NCBI GenBank assembly: GCA_902776765.1
Contig: CACYRP010000015.1
Span: 1-63,370 of the forward strand
Direction of reading: 5' to 3'
From: Fibrobacter succinogenes
GTDB lineage: Bacteria; Fibrobacterota; Fibrobacteria; Fibrobacterales; Fibrobacteraceae
Length of the DNA stretch: 63,370 bases
The notes beneath the pieces are model-generated. The model saw only the letters and a program-made list of their open reading frames with translations. It was not told the origin of the DNA and did no database searches. The position numbers and the translations under genes are program-made. Below are positions 16,401 through 25,568 of the stretch, piece by piece. Position 1 is the stretch's first letter; every line of letters starts with the position of its first letter.

Positions 16401-18380
16401 TTACGATCCCCATTGATAATCACCTGCTTCATAAACAGGCTTTTCGCCGTTGAATCCGCGCGGGCGTTTAATCTTGTCGTCGAATAAGGTCTTGTTGAAA
16501 ATACGGAAGTCGCCGCGTTCGTAGCTTTGGAATGAAATGTGGCAGAATATAGGGCCTGCGGGCATGTACTCGCTAAAGCTCATGGAGCGTTCGCCGGCGG
16601 TGTAAAGGTAGTTGTAATATTTTCCGTTAAATATAATGTGCAGTCCGATATTTCCGACCGTGAACCAGCGGCCTTTTGCAAGGATGTTTTCGTGATGAGT
16701 GTCGTCATAGTCCATCACCACGAATTCTGCATCGCCATTCTTGTCGAGATGGAATCGGTACTTGTGGTTTCCACCGCAGCAACGCCCGTCAAAGAACCAA
16801 GTGTAGCCGCTTGCGGCGGCGATTCGCGGGTCGCGCACGCTTGTATCGGGGTGGGCGATTTGCTCATCGGACACGAGGCGCTCTGGCTCCACGGCGGCAA
16901 GCAGTTGTTGCAATGTCTTGGGATTGCTTACTGTTGGTAAATTTACTTTATTCTTAGATTCGCTTAAGGCTCGGCGGTATAGACGGTAGGGAATGCCGTC
17001 ATCGCTGATCATGGTGAGTTCGTCTTCGCTGAACACGTAATAGGCGTAAGTCTTCGTGCCGCTTTTCGTGACGACGTTGAAACTGCGGTTGTTGAGCGTG
17101 TACCATTGCCCGGAAACATTCGGGAATCCGGAAACTGCTGCGGTTCCGTCTTCGCTAATCATGACGGTGTAATCATCGCTGATCCAGGCTTCTTCGGCGC
17201 TTGTAATCAGTCGGCAATCGCGGTTCTTGTCGCCACTGCATGTTGCGGCTGTTGGGCTTGCCGCTTCGCATGGCGAGACCATTCCCGGCGGGAGTTGTGC
17301 AGACATGCCGAGTCTGAACCCCATGTCTGCGGCGCCATCGCGGCTGCGGATGGCGCGACGGCTCACCCTTGCGAATTCAGCGGGCTCGCCGTAACTCCCG
17401 CCTCGACGCGTCTTGTTGCCAGAACCGGTGAGCTGCACCGGATTCACCTTGTCGCCGGAGGTGTAGGCGACAAGCCAGTCGTAAACCCATTCCCAAGAGT
17501 TCCCGCTCATGTCGTAAAGACCGAGTTTGTTCGGTTTCTTGGTGGCGACATCGTGCGCTTTGCCTCCGCTATTTTCGGAGTACCATGCCACATCATCGAC
17601 GTTGTTACTGCCTGAAAATTTAAACTTGTCTGAAACGCCGTCCTTGCCGCCCCGTGCCGCAAATTCCCATTCGGCGTCCGTGAGCAAACGGTACTGATGC
17701 CCAGTCTGTTGCGAAAGCTTGCAGGCGAAATTGTTGGCGTCGAACCAGCTGACACCAATTTTGGGCGCCTTGTCCGATTCCCAGGCGCTCTTTTTGCTGC
17801 CCATGACCGCATTCCATTGACCAATCGTCACTTCGGTCGGTGCAATGTGGTAATCACTAACAGTTACTTTATGCGATGGGGATTCGTAAATCTTGTCTTG
17901 CTCGGCGCAATTATCGCAGCCTCGTGTATAGTTCCCACCTGCGACATAAACCATGTTGAAAACAGTGCTGTTAACTGTATCGGCAAAATTTGACGGCGAA
18001 ATATAAGTGAAATTGCCGCTGGAACTTGAATTTGTCTGTGCTGCGGACGACTTGCCGGAATTGTCGCTCGAAGATGAATTCCTATGAAAGCGATTGCTTG
18101 ATGAACTTGCCTTGTCTGTCGATGACGTTCCCGAATTTACTGCGGAAGAATTTGATCCTGCGGATGACAAATCTTCTGAATGTCCAGAAGAATTCCCGCT
18201 AGATGAATTGGGTGACTCTGTATTTGAAGGCACACCGGCCCCTGATGATTCTTGATAATCAGAAGAAGAAAGATTGCTTTCTGGTGCGGAAATGTCGTTA
18301 CTAGACGATTCCGAACAACTCCATAACATCCCCACTGCGCAACAACACGCAGCATATACACCCGAGGAAAGTATGCGCAT
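16401..18380 (-). CDS. FGE/SUMF1-domain lipoprotein
   Basis: 659-residue lipoprotein with Cys22 lipobox (LWSC), followed by a Ser/Asn-rich linker (to about 135). A formylglycine-generating-enzyme-like (SUMF1) domain covers about 140-375: MVYVAGGNYTRG, TPTEVT-like APTEVTIGQWNAVMG, YRLLTDAEWEFAARGG, GLYDMSGNSWEWVYD, RRGGSYGE, GFRLGM. The conserved catalytic Cys pair of true FGEs is not evident, so it is probably a non-catalytic or binding member. The C-terminal 280 residues are unassigned. The ATG at 18380 is chosen because GGAGG lies 5 nt upstream; a GTG two codons earlier has none. Co-transcribed with the phosphatase. Confidence 0.85.
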   Translation of the reverse strand: MRILSSGVYAACCCAVGMLWSCSESSSNDISAPESNLSSSDYQESSGAGVPSNTESPNSSSGNSSGHSEDLSSAGSNSSAVNSGTSSTDKASSSSNRFHRNSSSSDNSGKSSAAQTNSSSSGNFTYISPSNFADTVNSTVFNMVYVAGGNYTRGCDNCAEQDKIYESPSHKVTVSDYHIAPTEVTIGQWNAVMGSKKSAWESDKAPKIGVSWFDANNFACKLSQQTGHQYRLLTDAEWEFAARGGKDGVSDKFKFSGSNNVDDVAWYSENSGGKAHDVATKKPNKLGLYDMSGNSWEWVYDWLVAYTSGDKVNPVQLTGSGNKTRRGGSYGEPAEFARVSRRAIRSRDGAADMGFRLGMSAQLPPGMVSPCEAASPTAATCSGDKNRDCRLITSAEEAWISDDYTVMISEDGTAAVSGFPNVSGQWYTLNNRSFNVVTKSGTKTYAYYVFSEDELTMISDDGIPYRLYRRALSESKNKVNLPTVSNPKTLQQLLAAVEPERLVSDEQIAHPDTSVRDPRIAAASGYTWFFDGRCCGGNHKYRFHLDKNGDAEFVVMDYDDTHHENILAKGRWFTVGNIGLHIIFNGKYYNYLYTAGERSMSFSEYMPAGPIFCHISFQSYERGDFRIFNKTLFDDKIKRPRGFNGEKPVYEAGDYQWGS

Positions 18381-18504
18381 AAGCACCTCCTTCGAGCAAT
18401 AAACCTAACCCATATTCAAAATAACCTAAAAAAGACAAATCCGTTTGTAAATTTTCGCAAACGTGTGGACAAAACATGCTTTGTTGCTTTTAAATCAAAA
18501 ATCA

Positions 18505-18534
18505 TTGGCGGTAAGCTGTTTTAATTTCTATTAT
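18505..18534 (+). promoter_or_regulatory. probable dxr promoter
   Basis: TTGGCG (18505-18510) and TATTAT (18529-18534) are separated by 18 nt, 34 nt upstream of the dxr ATG. Confidence 0.4.
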
Positions 18535-18568
18535 TGAAAGCGTTAAAAAAATCAAAGAGGCTTTAGTC

Positions 18569-19717
18569 ATGAAAAACGTTGTTCTTTTGGGTGCCACCGG
18601 TTCTATCGGCACCTCCAGTGTTGATGTGATTCACCAACATTCCGACATCTTTAACCTTTACGCTGTGGCTGCCAATAGCAGTGTCGAAAAGGTTGCTGAA
18701 ATCGTTCGCAAGTACAATGTCGAACGCGTTTGCATGTTCAACGAAGCTGCCGCGAAGGAACTCGAAGGCTTGCTCGGCAAGAAGGTGCTTGCCGGTATGG
18801 ATGGCCTCTGCGAACTTGCTGCAGACCCGAAGGCGGACATCATCATTAACGCTTTGATGGGCGCTGTGGGCTGCCTCCCGACGATTACTGCAATCGAACA
18901 TGGCAAGCATGTTGCTCTTGCGAATAAAGAAACAATGGTGATGGCTGGCCCTGTCATTTGGGACAAACTTGCCGAAAATCCGAAGTCCTTCATCACGCCC
19001 ATTGACTCTGAACACAGCGCCATTTTCCAGTGCCTTGAAGGCGGCAAGCGCGAGTCCGAAGTGGAATTCCTCGAAATCACGGCTTCGGGCGGTCCGTTCC
19101 GCGAATGGCCTATCGAAAAGTTCGAAAACATCACAGTCGCTGACGCCCTCAATCATCCGGTGTGGAGCATGGGCAAGAAGATTACGATTGACTCTGCATC
19201 CATGATGAACAAGGGTCTCGAAGTGCTCGAAGCACACTTCTTGTTCCACATTCCGTATGACCAGATCAAGGTTGTGGTTCACCCGCAGTCCATGGTGCAC
19301 TCGCTGGTGCAGTTCCGCGATGGTTCCTTGATGGCACAGCTCGGCGCTCCCGACATGCGCATTCCTATCCAGGTGGCACTCACGTGGCCGGATCGTCTCA
19401 AGCTCGAAACCAAGCGCCTCGACTTGCCGACTCTTGCAAAGCTCACGTTCTTCGAACCGGACTTCAACAAGTTCCGTTGCTTGGCGCTCGCATTTGATGC
19501 TGGCCGCCGTGGCGGCATTGTCCCTGCAATGATGAACGCCGCAAACGAAGTCCTCGTAGACCGCTTCCTCAAGGGGAACCTCAAGTTCACCGACATCCCG
19601 AAGTATGTGGAAATGGTGATGGACAAGGCTCCGAACGTGACCGGCCACCTTTCGCTCGAACAAGTTCTCGAAGCCGACAAGGAAGCCCGCCTCATGACAG
19701 AAAGCTTCTTGAAGTAA
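18569..19717 (+). CDS. dxr: 1-deoxy-D-xylulose 5-phosphate reductoisomerase
   Basis: 382-residue NADPH-dependent enzyme of the MEP isoprenoid pathway, making 2-C-methyl-D-erythritol 4-phosphate. Motifs: the Rossmann start LLGATGSIGTSS, LANKETMVMAG, PIDSEHSAIFQCL with metal ligands, TASGGPFRE, and KKITIDSASMMNKG. Normal length. It supplies precursors for UppS encoded just upstream, though the two are separated by the divergent lipoprotein genes. GAGG precedes the ATG; a perfect terminator follows. Confidence 0.97.
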   Translation: MKNVVLLGATGSIGTSSVDVIHQHSDIFNLYAVAANSSVEKVAEIVRKYNVERVCMFNEAAAKELEGLLGKKVLAGMDGLCELAADPKADIIINALMGAVGCLPTITAIEHGKHVALANKETMVMAGPVIWDKLAENPKSFITPIDSEHSAIFQCLEGGKRESEVEFLEITASGGPFREWPIEKFENITVADALNHPVWSMGKKITIDSASMMNKGLEVLEAHFLFHIPYDQIKVVVHPQSMVHSLVQFRDGSLMAQLGAPDMRIPIQVALTWPDRLKLETKRLDLPTLAKLTFFEPDFNKFRCLALAFDAGRRGGIVPAMMNAANEVLVDRFLKGNLKFTDIPKYVEMVMDKAPNVTGHLSLEQVLEADKEARLMTESFLK

Positions 19718-19746
19718 GTTATAGAAAGTTTTGTTGCTTACTTTGT

Positions 19747-19778
19747 CATCCCATCACTATGGGATGGCGTTTTTTTTT
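19747..19778 (+). terminator. intrinsic terminator after dxr
   Basis: 8-bp perfect stem CATCCCAT/ATGGGATG with CACT loop (19747-19766), followed by GCG and nine T. Confidence 0.85.
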
Positions 19779-19874
19779 ATGATCAATAACCACAAAAACA
19801 TCCTTTTTTCGCAGAAAAGATATATTTTAGAAATAACTTTAAAAATTCAATGGTAATTTAAATCATTATCAAAT

Positions 19875-20777
19875 ATGGACAACACAATTATATTATCGGG
19901 GAGCGACAAGCCTAAATTGGCCGATGCTAAGGCTTGGATGCGATTTTTGCAGATTTTTACGCTGACATTAGGCTCAGGGTTGATGTTGGCGGGCATAATC
20001 TTTTTCTTCGCCTACAACTGGGAACATATGCACCGTTTGGTCAAAATGGGCATAGCCGTGGCGTTGATTCTTGCTGTTTTTTCTGCGGTGATGAAAGTGA
20101 AAATGAGTGACTTTACCCGCAAAATCATGGTATCTGTGCTATGTGGGCTTGTGGGCGTGTTCTGGGCTATATTCGGACAAGTGTACCAGACCAAGGCCGA
20201 CTCTTACGTATTTTTCCTCACATGGGCGTTATGCATCTTGGCGTGGGTGTTTATCGCAGATTTCTATCCGCTTTGGGCGATCTTTATTGCGCTTATTTCG
20301 ATGGGCGTGATTCCTCTTTTCCCCTCCAACGATTGGTTTGCGACTGAGCTTATGCTCTATGGTGCAGCGTGGATTTCGTTTTTTATTTTTGCTCCGAAAT
20401 ATCAGCCTCAATTGTCCGCCCCGCCGTCTTGCTTTACAAGTATTTTATTCACAATTGAATTCGGCATAGCGATTTTTGCCGTGTGCTATGTGATTATTTT
20501 TGGTGATGATGCGCAAAATTTATTGATGGCTTTTGCAGTAGCCGCTGCAACAACATGGTACGCGTTGACGCAAAAGAATATATGGTTGTTTTCAATGTTG
20601 TTCATCGGTGCGTTGAGTGTATTGGAATGCGCTTTTATCAAATGTTTCGAATTAGAGCTAGGCGGACTGATGCTCAACTTGATGATAATGATGGCGGCCT
20701 TGGTCGCATCAGCATTCGCTATTGTACAGCAATACAGAAAGTGGAAACAAGAAAAATCTGAAACTTTAACAAATTAA
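19875..20777 (+). CDS. DUF2157 membrane protein
   Basis: 300-residue polytopic membrane protein with about nine hydrophobic segments. The N-terminal part with FFFAYNWEHMHRLVKMGIAV fits DUF2157. Family function unknown. It is the first of three adjacent genes (DUF2157, DUF4401, GDYXXLXY), an arrangement known from other bacteria. No clear Shine-Dalgarno sequence lies before the ATG. Confidence 0.8.
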   Translation: MDNTIILSGSDKPKLADAKAWMRFLQIFTLTLGSGLMLAGIIFFFAYNWEHMHRLVKMGIAVALILAVFSAVMKVKMSDFTRKIMVSVLCGLVGVFWAIFGQVYQTKADSYVFFLTWALCILAWVFIADFYPLWAIFIALISMGVIPLFPSNDWFATELMLYGAAWISFFIFAPKYQPQLSAPPSCFTSILFTIEFGIAIFAVCYVIIFGDDAQNLLMAFAVAAATTWYALTQKNIWLFSMLFIGALSVLECAFIKCFELELGGLMLNLMIMMAALVASAFAIVQQYRKWKQEKSETLTN

Positions 20778-20790
20778 TCGGTGAGTGATA

Positions 20791-21756
20791 ATGGAAAATA
20801 ACAGCCGTAAATCTAAACATTTCCCTTGGCCTTTGCTGATTGTGATGGGCTTCGGCGGATTAAATATTGCTTCGCTGTTGGTTGGCATTGTGGCGATTTT
20901 TGTGCAAGGTCACTTGGCTATATACGGCATGCTGTCGGTGGTTGCAATTGTTTGTGCGATAGTCTTTTCGCAAGACAGCGAGTCCGACAACAATGATGTG
21001 TTGTTGCTGTTGGTGGCGTTTCCGCTATTTATTGTCGGGTTTACATTCGGGTATATTGCAGGCTTTGATCATATGACTCTGACATTTGCGTTGCAATTTG
21101 TGGCGGCTATTTTGTCATTTGTGCTGAGCAAGATGCGTTCGTGCCGGCAGATGCTGATTTGCTATGCCGCGGTGGTGTTGCCGCTCGTTTGTTTTTCGTA
21201 TTTTGATTTATTAACTGATCATAACATGAAAGATCGCAATATGGAAATGTCTTGTTTTGCGATTATCGTAGCCTACATGGGCATATTTGCAGCCACCATC
21301 AGAGATAAATGGTTTGCTTCAACTGTGATTAAAGACTACCTGAAAACCATCCGGTTTGCTACCGCCGCAGTATCCGTAGTACTTATATGGTTCATTCACG
21401 GTGACAATACTGCATTTGCAATTGTCTTTGCTGCAATCAGTTTTGTTATTGCTTGTATGTTGCTGCGCAATTATGTTACAGGCGACAAGTTGATTGTTGG
21501 TTATATACTGGCGCTATCTTGCAGTATGTCTACAGCGTTGTATCCTGCTATGGCTTTGCCGGTTGTAGGGATGTTGCTGTCGTTTTTGGTTCTCGACTAT
21601 GTGTGCTTGGTTCTCTTTTCTGCAACATTTGTTGGTGGACTTGCCTACTTCTATTACGATTTGGATATGTTGCTGATAAACAAGTCTTATCTGCTGATGG
21701 CTTCGGGATTGTTTTTCTTGTTGATGTTTTACTTTGTTAAACGCGTGATCAAATGA
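20791..21756 (+). CDS. DUF4401 membrane protein
   Basis: 321-residue protein with about ten hydrophobic segments after a short charged N-terminus (MENNSRKSKHF). Assigned to DUF4401 from its overall pattern and its position between a DUF2157 gene and a GDYXXLXY gene. The start at 20791 is preferred to the GTG two codons upstream. Its stop overlaps the next start as ATGA. Function unknown. Confidence 0.7.
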   Translation: MENNSRKSKHFPWPLLIVMGFGGLNIASLLVGIVAIFVQGHLAIYGMLSVVAIVCAIVFSQDSESDNNDVLLLLVAFPLFIVGFTFGYIAGFDHMTLTFALQFVAAILSFVLSKMRSCRQMLICYAAVVLPLVCFSYFDLLTDHNMKDRNMEMSCFAIIVAYMGIFAATIRDKWFASTVIKDYLKTIRFATAAVSVVLIWFIHGDNTAFAIVFAAISFVIACMLLRNYVTGDKLIVGYILALSCSMSTALYPAMALPVVGMLLSFLVLDYVCLVLFSATFVGGLAYFYYDLDMLLINKSYLLMASGLFFLLMFYFVKRVIK

Positions 21757-22229
21757 GCAAAAATTATAAAATTGTATTAGCTACCAATCTGATTTTAGTA
21801 CTTGTGTTCTTTGCGTTTTCGGTGATGCAAAAAGAAACGCTGATTGCCAAAGGTACTGAAGTTTTGCTGCGCCTTGCGCCTGTTGACCCGCGTTCGCTTA
21901 TGCAGGGCGATTATATGGCGTTGAATTATGAGGTGTTGGACAAAGTTGACTACAATTCTAAATCCGGCTACATCGTGGTAAAGGTGGGTCGCAACAATGT
22001 GGCAAAGTTTGTGCGCGTACAGAACGGCAAAAATGTAAATGACGGAGAACTTATAATCCATTATAAGAGGGATTTAGGGCGGTTGTCTATCGGAGCGGAC
22101 AATTACTTTTTTCAAGAAGGTTCTGCTAAAAAATACGAAAATGCCAAATACGGTTTGCTAAAAGTGGATTCTGATGGCAACAGCATACTCGTCGGTTTAT
22201 GCAATGACGATGGAGTACTGATCGAGTAA
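21753..22229 (+). CDS. GDYXXLXY-domain protein
   Basis: 158-residue protein with one N-terminal membrane anchor (about 7-25) and the family signature GDYMALNY at about residues 52-59. The rest is predicted to face the periplasm. Overlaps the DUF4401 stop by ATGA, so the two are translationally coupled. Function unknown; the three-gene set probably forms a membrane complex. Confidence 0.85.
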   Translation: MSKNYKIVLATNLILVLVFFAFSVMQKETLIAKGTEVLLRLAPVDPRSLMQGDYMALNYEVLDKVDYNSKSGYIVVKVGRNNVAKFVRVQNGKNVNDGELIIHYKRDLGRLSIGADNYFFQEGSAKKYENAKYGLLKVDSDGNSILVGLCNDDGVLIE

Positions 22230-22279
22230 ATCAATCAGAATGGACAACCATGGTTGTAATTTTGAACAACGAAACTAAT

Positions 22280-22306
22280 AGTTCCGCTTATTTGTGGGAC
22301 TTTTTT
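22280..22306 (+). terminator. terminator after the GDYXXLXY gene
   Basis: AGTTCCGC / TGTGGGACT hairpin with wobble pairs and a 6-nt loop, followed by six T (22301-22306). Confidence 0.65.
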
Positions 22307-22366
22307 GTGTATATATTACATATGGATGTGTGTCCTGTATTAGGTCGTTAATTGATTGGAGTGGAT

Positions 22367-23596
22367 ATGAAAAAAATCACTATGGCGGTATGCCTTACCG
22401 CTATTTCGGCGTTCGCCCAGTGGGGCGGCGGTATGGGCGGGGGCGGCTTTGGCGGCCCACAATCCGGCGGCAATAAGATGGAGTATTCCGAAAAGTTTGC
22501 TGACGTAAACTATGTTGGCGACGGAAAAACCTATCACGCAATGGATATATACTTGCCCAAAGAGGCCAAGGATTCATATCCGGTGGTGGTTCATACTTAC
22601 GGCAGTGCTTGGAGTATGAATAATTCTAAAGGCTCGGCGGATTTAAATACAATTTGCGCGGCGCTCCTTAAGGCGGGCTATGCGGTTGTCACACCGAACC
22701 ATCGATCGGCAAGCGATGCTATTTATCCTGCTCAGCTACATGACCTCAAGGCGGTGGTGCGGTATTTGCGCGGAAACGCAAGTAAGTATAAAATAGACAC
22801 GTCGTTTATTGCTATGTCTGGATTTTCTTCAGGAGGTCACCTTTCAAGTCTCGTTGCAACAACGTGCGGCTTAAAAGAAGGTAAGTCGGGTTCGGTAACC
22901 GTGGATTTGGAAGGTGACCTTGGTAGTTTTACATCGTTCAGCAGCTGCATTGATGCAGCTACGCTTTGGTCTCCGCCGACAGATATTTACACCATGAACC
23001 CTATCAATAACTTTATGGGTTCGGGAACTTATGAGGGCGCCTTTATCGGTGCCGAACGAGAAGGTAACAAGGACAAATGGATGGTGGCAAGTTCGCCGTA
23101 TTATGCAAGCGAAGACGATGCCCCGACAATCTTGTTCCATGGAACGGCTGATCAAATTGTGAATCCGGAGCAAAGCAAAGAACTCTACGATTCTTTGCAA
23201 AAGTACAAGGTGAAAAGCGAACTTGTTTCAGTGCCGGGCGGAACTCATGGTGGAACGGAAATGTATTCGAGTGAAAACTTGGGTAAGATGACTTCGTTCT
23301 TTGATGATGCCCGTAAAGCTAAGGCGGAAAAAGCAGATTCGTCATCAGATGGAACTACTCGGTTTATTGCAAATAAGGATGTTTCTCGTTTCGATGTGAA
23401 ACTAGAAGGAAATAAATTGCGTGTATATGAAAGTGAAATATGCCGTTATAAAGTCTATTCTGTTGATGGAGCGTATGCTTCTAGAGGGCTGTTCCAAAAC
23501 CAGTTAGATTTGTCGGCTTTGTCGCCGGGAATTTATGGCGTAGTTGTTACCTTGCCGTCTGGTGAACAAAAAAATCTAAAGTTTATTAGAAAATAA
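22367..23596 (+). CDS. secreted alpha/beta-hydrolase (esterase) with C-terminal sorting-like tail
   Basis: 409-residue secreted hydrolase. Signal peptide (about 1-18), then a glycine-rich stretch (WGGGMGGGGFGG). The catalytic domain has the nucleophile elbow GFSSGG, an acid in HGTADQIV and the His of GGTHGG, the usual order of a Ser-Asp-His triad. Esterases of this BD-FAE/acetyl-esterase type remove acyl or feruloyl groups from plant polymers; that substrate is an inference from the genome type. The last 80 residues (YKVYSVDGAYASRG, LSPGIYGVVV) resemble the sorting-type tails of other secreted proteins here. The start at 22367 has GGAG upstream. Confidence 0.8.
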   Translation: MKKITMAVCLTAISAFAQWGGGMGGGGFGGPQSGGNKMEYSEKFADVNYVGDGKTYHAMDIYLPKEAKDSYPVVVHTYGSAWSMNNSKGSADLNTICAALLKAGYAVVTPNHRSASDAIYPAQLHDLKAVVRYLRGNASKYKIDTSFIAMSGFSSGGHLSSLVATTCGLKEGKSGSVTVDLEGDLGSFTSFSSCIDAATLWSPPTDIYTMNPINNFMGSGTYEGAFIGAEREGNKDKWMVASSPYYASEDDAPTILFHGTADQIVNPEQSKELYDSLQKYKVKSELVSVPGGTHGGTEMYSSENLGKMTSFFDDARKAKAEKADSSSDGTTRFIANKDVSRFDVKLEGNKLRVYESEICRYKVYSVDGAYASRGLFQNQLDLSALSPGIYGVVVTLPSGEQKNLKFIRK

Positions 23597-23604
23597 ATTA
23601 AGGA

Positions 23605-23635
23605 AAACGCGGCCCTTTGGGGGCCGCGTTTGGTT
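23605..23635. terminator. bidirectional terminator
   Basis: 11-bp perfect stem AAACGCGGCCC/GGGCCGCGTTT (23605-23631), 5-nt loop, between convergent genes ending at 23596 and 23647. Confidence 0.75.
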
Positions 23636-23646
23636 GATGTGTGAGA

Positions 23647-24093
23647 TTAATTCTCTCCGTTTCGAATTTCAGTTTGTTCCCTATCCATCGTGTACGTCAG
23701 GTATTCCTTGAAGTCGCGTTCGATATTAACGCCCTCGAAATCAATGTCATTACCTTCCAAAACGAAGATGGCACTCGGGTTATCGATCCAAGCTTGCACG
23801 CCAATATTTTCCATAGTGATGCTTTTATCACCGGGACCTTGTGCGACGTATTCAATTTTGGATTTTTCAACCCAACCTGGTCCGCATTTCCCGTTGACGA
23901 AAACAGCTGTTTCCGATTCTTTGAGAATTTTCAGCTCGTCGTTGAAACCTGCGGTGCAGACTACTGAACCCCCATCTTTTTGATTGGTAAGTTCAATGTC
24001 GCCTAGTTTTGATTTGACGACTTTATTTGACGCGAACGACGCTGTGACCATAAATGTGAGCGCGACAGCCGTCATTAGTTTTACCGTTTTCAT
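23647..24093 (-). CDS. small secreted protein, copy A of a tandem pair
   Basis: 148-residue protein with a clear signal peptide (cleavage after TASFA). The mature part has conserved Cys in VVCTAGFN and GKCGPGWVEKSK, the latter with a bacterial-SH3-like look. No family assigned. The gene has a strong AGGAGG before the ATG. It is nearly identical to the neighbour at 24286 in the first 75 and last 30 residues and differs in the middle. Confidence 0.75.
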   Translation of the reverse strand: MKTVKLMTAVALTFMVTASFASNKVVKSKLGDIELTNQKDGGSVVCTAGFNDELKILKESETAVFVNGKCGPGWVEKSKIEYVAQGPGDKSITMENIGVQAWIDNPSAIFVLEGNDIDFEGVNIERDFKEYLTYTMDREQTEIRNGEN

Positions 24094-24204
24094 GATTGCC
24101 TCCTTGTGTTTTATTGTTAGACGGGTGACCGCCCATTTTTTAAACTACAAAGAAATGTTTACGTAGAGTAGTGGTTTTATATTTTTATTTAAAATTAATT
24201 TGTA

Positions 24205-24233
24205 ATAAAAAACGCTGCCCTAAAGGGTAGCGC
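24205..24233 (-). terminator. terminator of copy B
   Basis: On the minus strand CGCTACCC-TTTA-GGGCAGCG (one mismatch) is followed by TTTTTTATT. Confidence 0.7.
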
Positions 24234-24285
24234 TAGGTTAAGGTTGATGAGTTTAAATAATTTGTATGATATTGATTTTTGGTTA

Positions 24286-24732
24286 CTAGTTCTCTCCATT
24301 TCGAATTTCAGTTTGTTCTCTATCCATCGTGTACGTCAGGTATTCCTTGAAGTCGCGATTGATTTCGACGCCTTCGAAATCATTGACGTTATCCACGAGG
24401 ATGTTCCAAAGGGTCGGATCGTCAGTGTAACCACCGATGGTGATGGAGTCCAATGAAATAGATTTATCACCAACTTTGGCTGCGACTGTTTCGATTTTCG
24501 ATTTTTCGACCCAACCATTACCGCACTTTCCTTTGACAAGGACTGCCGTTTCTGATTCTTTAAGAATCTTCAGTTCGTCATTGAAACCTGCGGTGCAGAC
24601 TACGGAACCACCGTCTTTTTGGTTGGTGAGTTCGAGGTCACCGAGTTTTGATTTGACGACTTTGTTTGACGCGAACGACGCTGTGACCAGAAACGTGAGC
24701 GCGACAGCCGTCATTATTTTTACCGTTTTCAT
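24286..24732 (-). CDS. small secreted protein, copy B of a tandem pair
   Basis: 148-residue paralogue of the 23647 gene with the same signal peptide and the same ends (RDFKEYLTYTMDREQTEIR). The central third (about residues 85-115) differs markedly (for example YTDDPTLWNILVDN versus WIDNPSAIFVLEGN), which suggests that this part determines specificity. Strong Shine-Dalgarno AGGAGG. Function unknown. Confidence 0.75.
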   Translation of the reverse strand: MKTVKIMTAVALTFLVTASFASNKVVKSKLGDLELTNQKDGGSVVCTAGFNDELKILKESETAVLVKGKCGNGWVEKSKIETVAAKVGDKSISLDSITIGGYTDDPTLWNILVDNVNDFEGVEINRDFKEYLTYTMDREQTEIRNGEN

Positions 24733-24854
24733 GATTGCCTCCTTGAGTTTTATTGTTAGACGGGTGACCGCCCATTTTTCAAACTACAAAGAAATGTTTA
24801 CGTAGAGTAGTGATTTTATATTTTTATTTGGAATAGTTGCTATTAGTTTGTAAT

Positions 24855-24881
24855 AAAAAACGCTACCCCTAAAGGGTAGCG
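24855..24881 (-). terminator. terminator of the gpx-ohrR-phosphatase operon
   Basis: On the minus strand CGCTACCC/GGGTAGCG perfect stem (24861-24881), 5-nt loop, followed by a T run (24855-24860 as A). About 100 nt past the phosphatase stop. Confidence 0.65.
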
Positions 24882-24980
24882 CTAGGTTGAAGTATGAGTT
24901 GATATAGAAAGTACAAAATTGAGAATCCGTAGACCAGCGGCGAATAGTCCAATTTGGAATAATCAGTCCTTTGGGGCTTT

Positions 24981-25568
24981 TTATTTGCAAATCGCTTTAA
25001 GCATGGCCTTGCAACCTTCGTTCACATCACGCCATGTCGCTTCGAAATCGCCAGTGTACCAAGGGTCTGCTACGTCGCGGCTTTTGCCCGCCCAATCCAT
25101 CAAGAGAGAAACTTTACCGACTCGAAAATTGCGCGCGTCAGGGTATTGCGCGGATTCCCGAGCGTTTTTGCGTTGCAAAAGTTCTCGTTCATAAATGTCG
25201 CGAGGCAGAATCCAGCGGAGGTTTCGCAAGTTGTTCTGGTCCATGAGCACGATGTAATCGTAATGATTGTAGTCGGTGACGGTCATTTGGCGGGCTGTTT
25301 TCCCGCTACAGTCGATGCCGTGACTGGCGAGCATGCGTTTTGCTGGCGGGTACACCGGGTTTCCGATTTCTTCGGTGCTTGTTGCTGCCGATGCAATTTC
25401 GAAGTCCGTGGCGGAAAGCGCTGTGTCCGTCTCGACTCCAAATTTTGTGGACGAACTAATTTCGCGCTTTCCTGCTGCTGGCAAATCGAGTACCAGCTTT
25501 TTCATTACAAATTCAGCCATGGGGCTACGGCAAATGTTCCCGTGACATACAAATAAAATTTTAATCAT
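24981..25568 (-). CDS. low-molecular-weight protein tyrosine phosphatase with internal insertion
   Basis: 195-residue LMW-PTP. The P-loop C8-x5-R14 (CHGNICRS) is at the N-terminus and the general-acid Asp is in DPWYTGDF near the C-terminus. Usual length is about 155; here roughly 25-30 extra residues (about 33-60, Ser/Thr-rich) lie between the first helix and the conserved ASAATSTEEIGNPVYPPA segment. The ATG at 25568 overlaps the ohrR stop as ATGA, which fixes the start. It probably dephosphorylates tyrosine kinases or arsenate-like substrates; being in a peroxide-responsive operon is unusual. Confidence 0.9.
   Translation of the reverse strand: MIKILFVCHGNICRSPMAEFVMKKLVLDLPAAGKREISSSTKFGVETDTALSATDFEIASAATSTEEIGNPVYPPAKRMLASHGIDCSGKTARQMTVTDYNHYDYIVLMDQNNLRNLRWILPRDIYERELLQRKNARESAQYPDARNFRVGKVSLLMDWAGKSRDVADPWYTGDFEATWRDVNEGCKAMLKAICK

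Larger units (their letters stand above)
23647..24881 (-). repeat. tandem direct duplication, 639-bp period
   Basis: Starts (24093 and 24732) and stops (23647 and 24286) of the two genes are both exactly 639 bp apart. The 5' flanks, including AGACGGGTGACCGCCCATTT and the hairpin further upstream (24212 and 24861), are also duplicated with few changes. So the unit is gene plus promoter region plus the upstream terminator. Confidence 0.85.
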
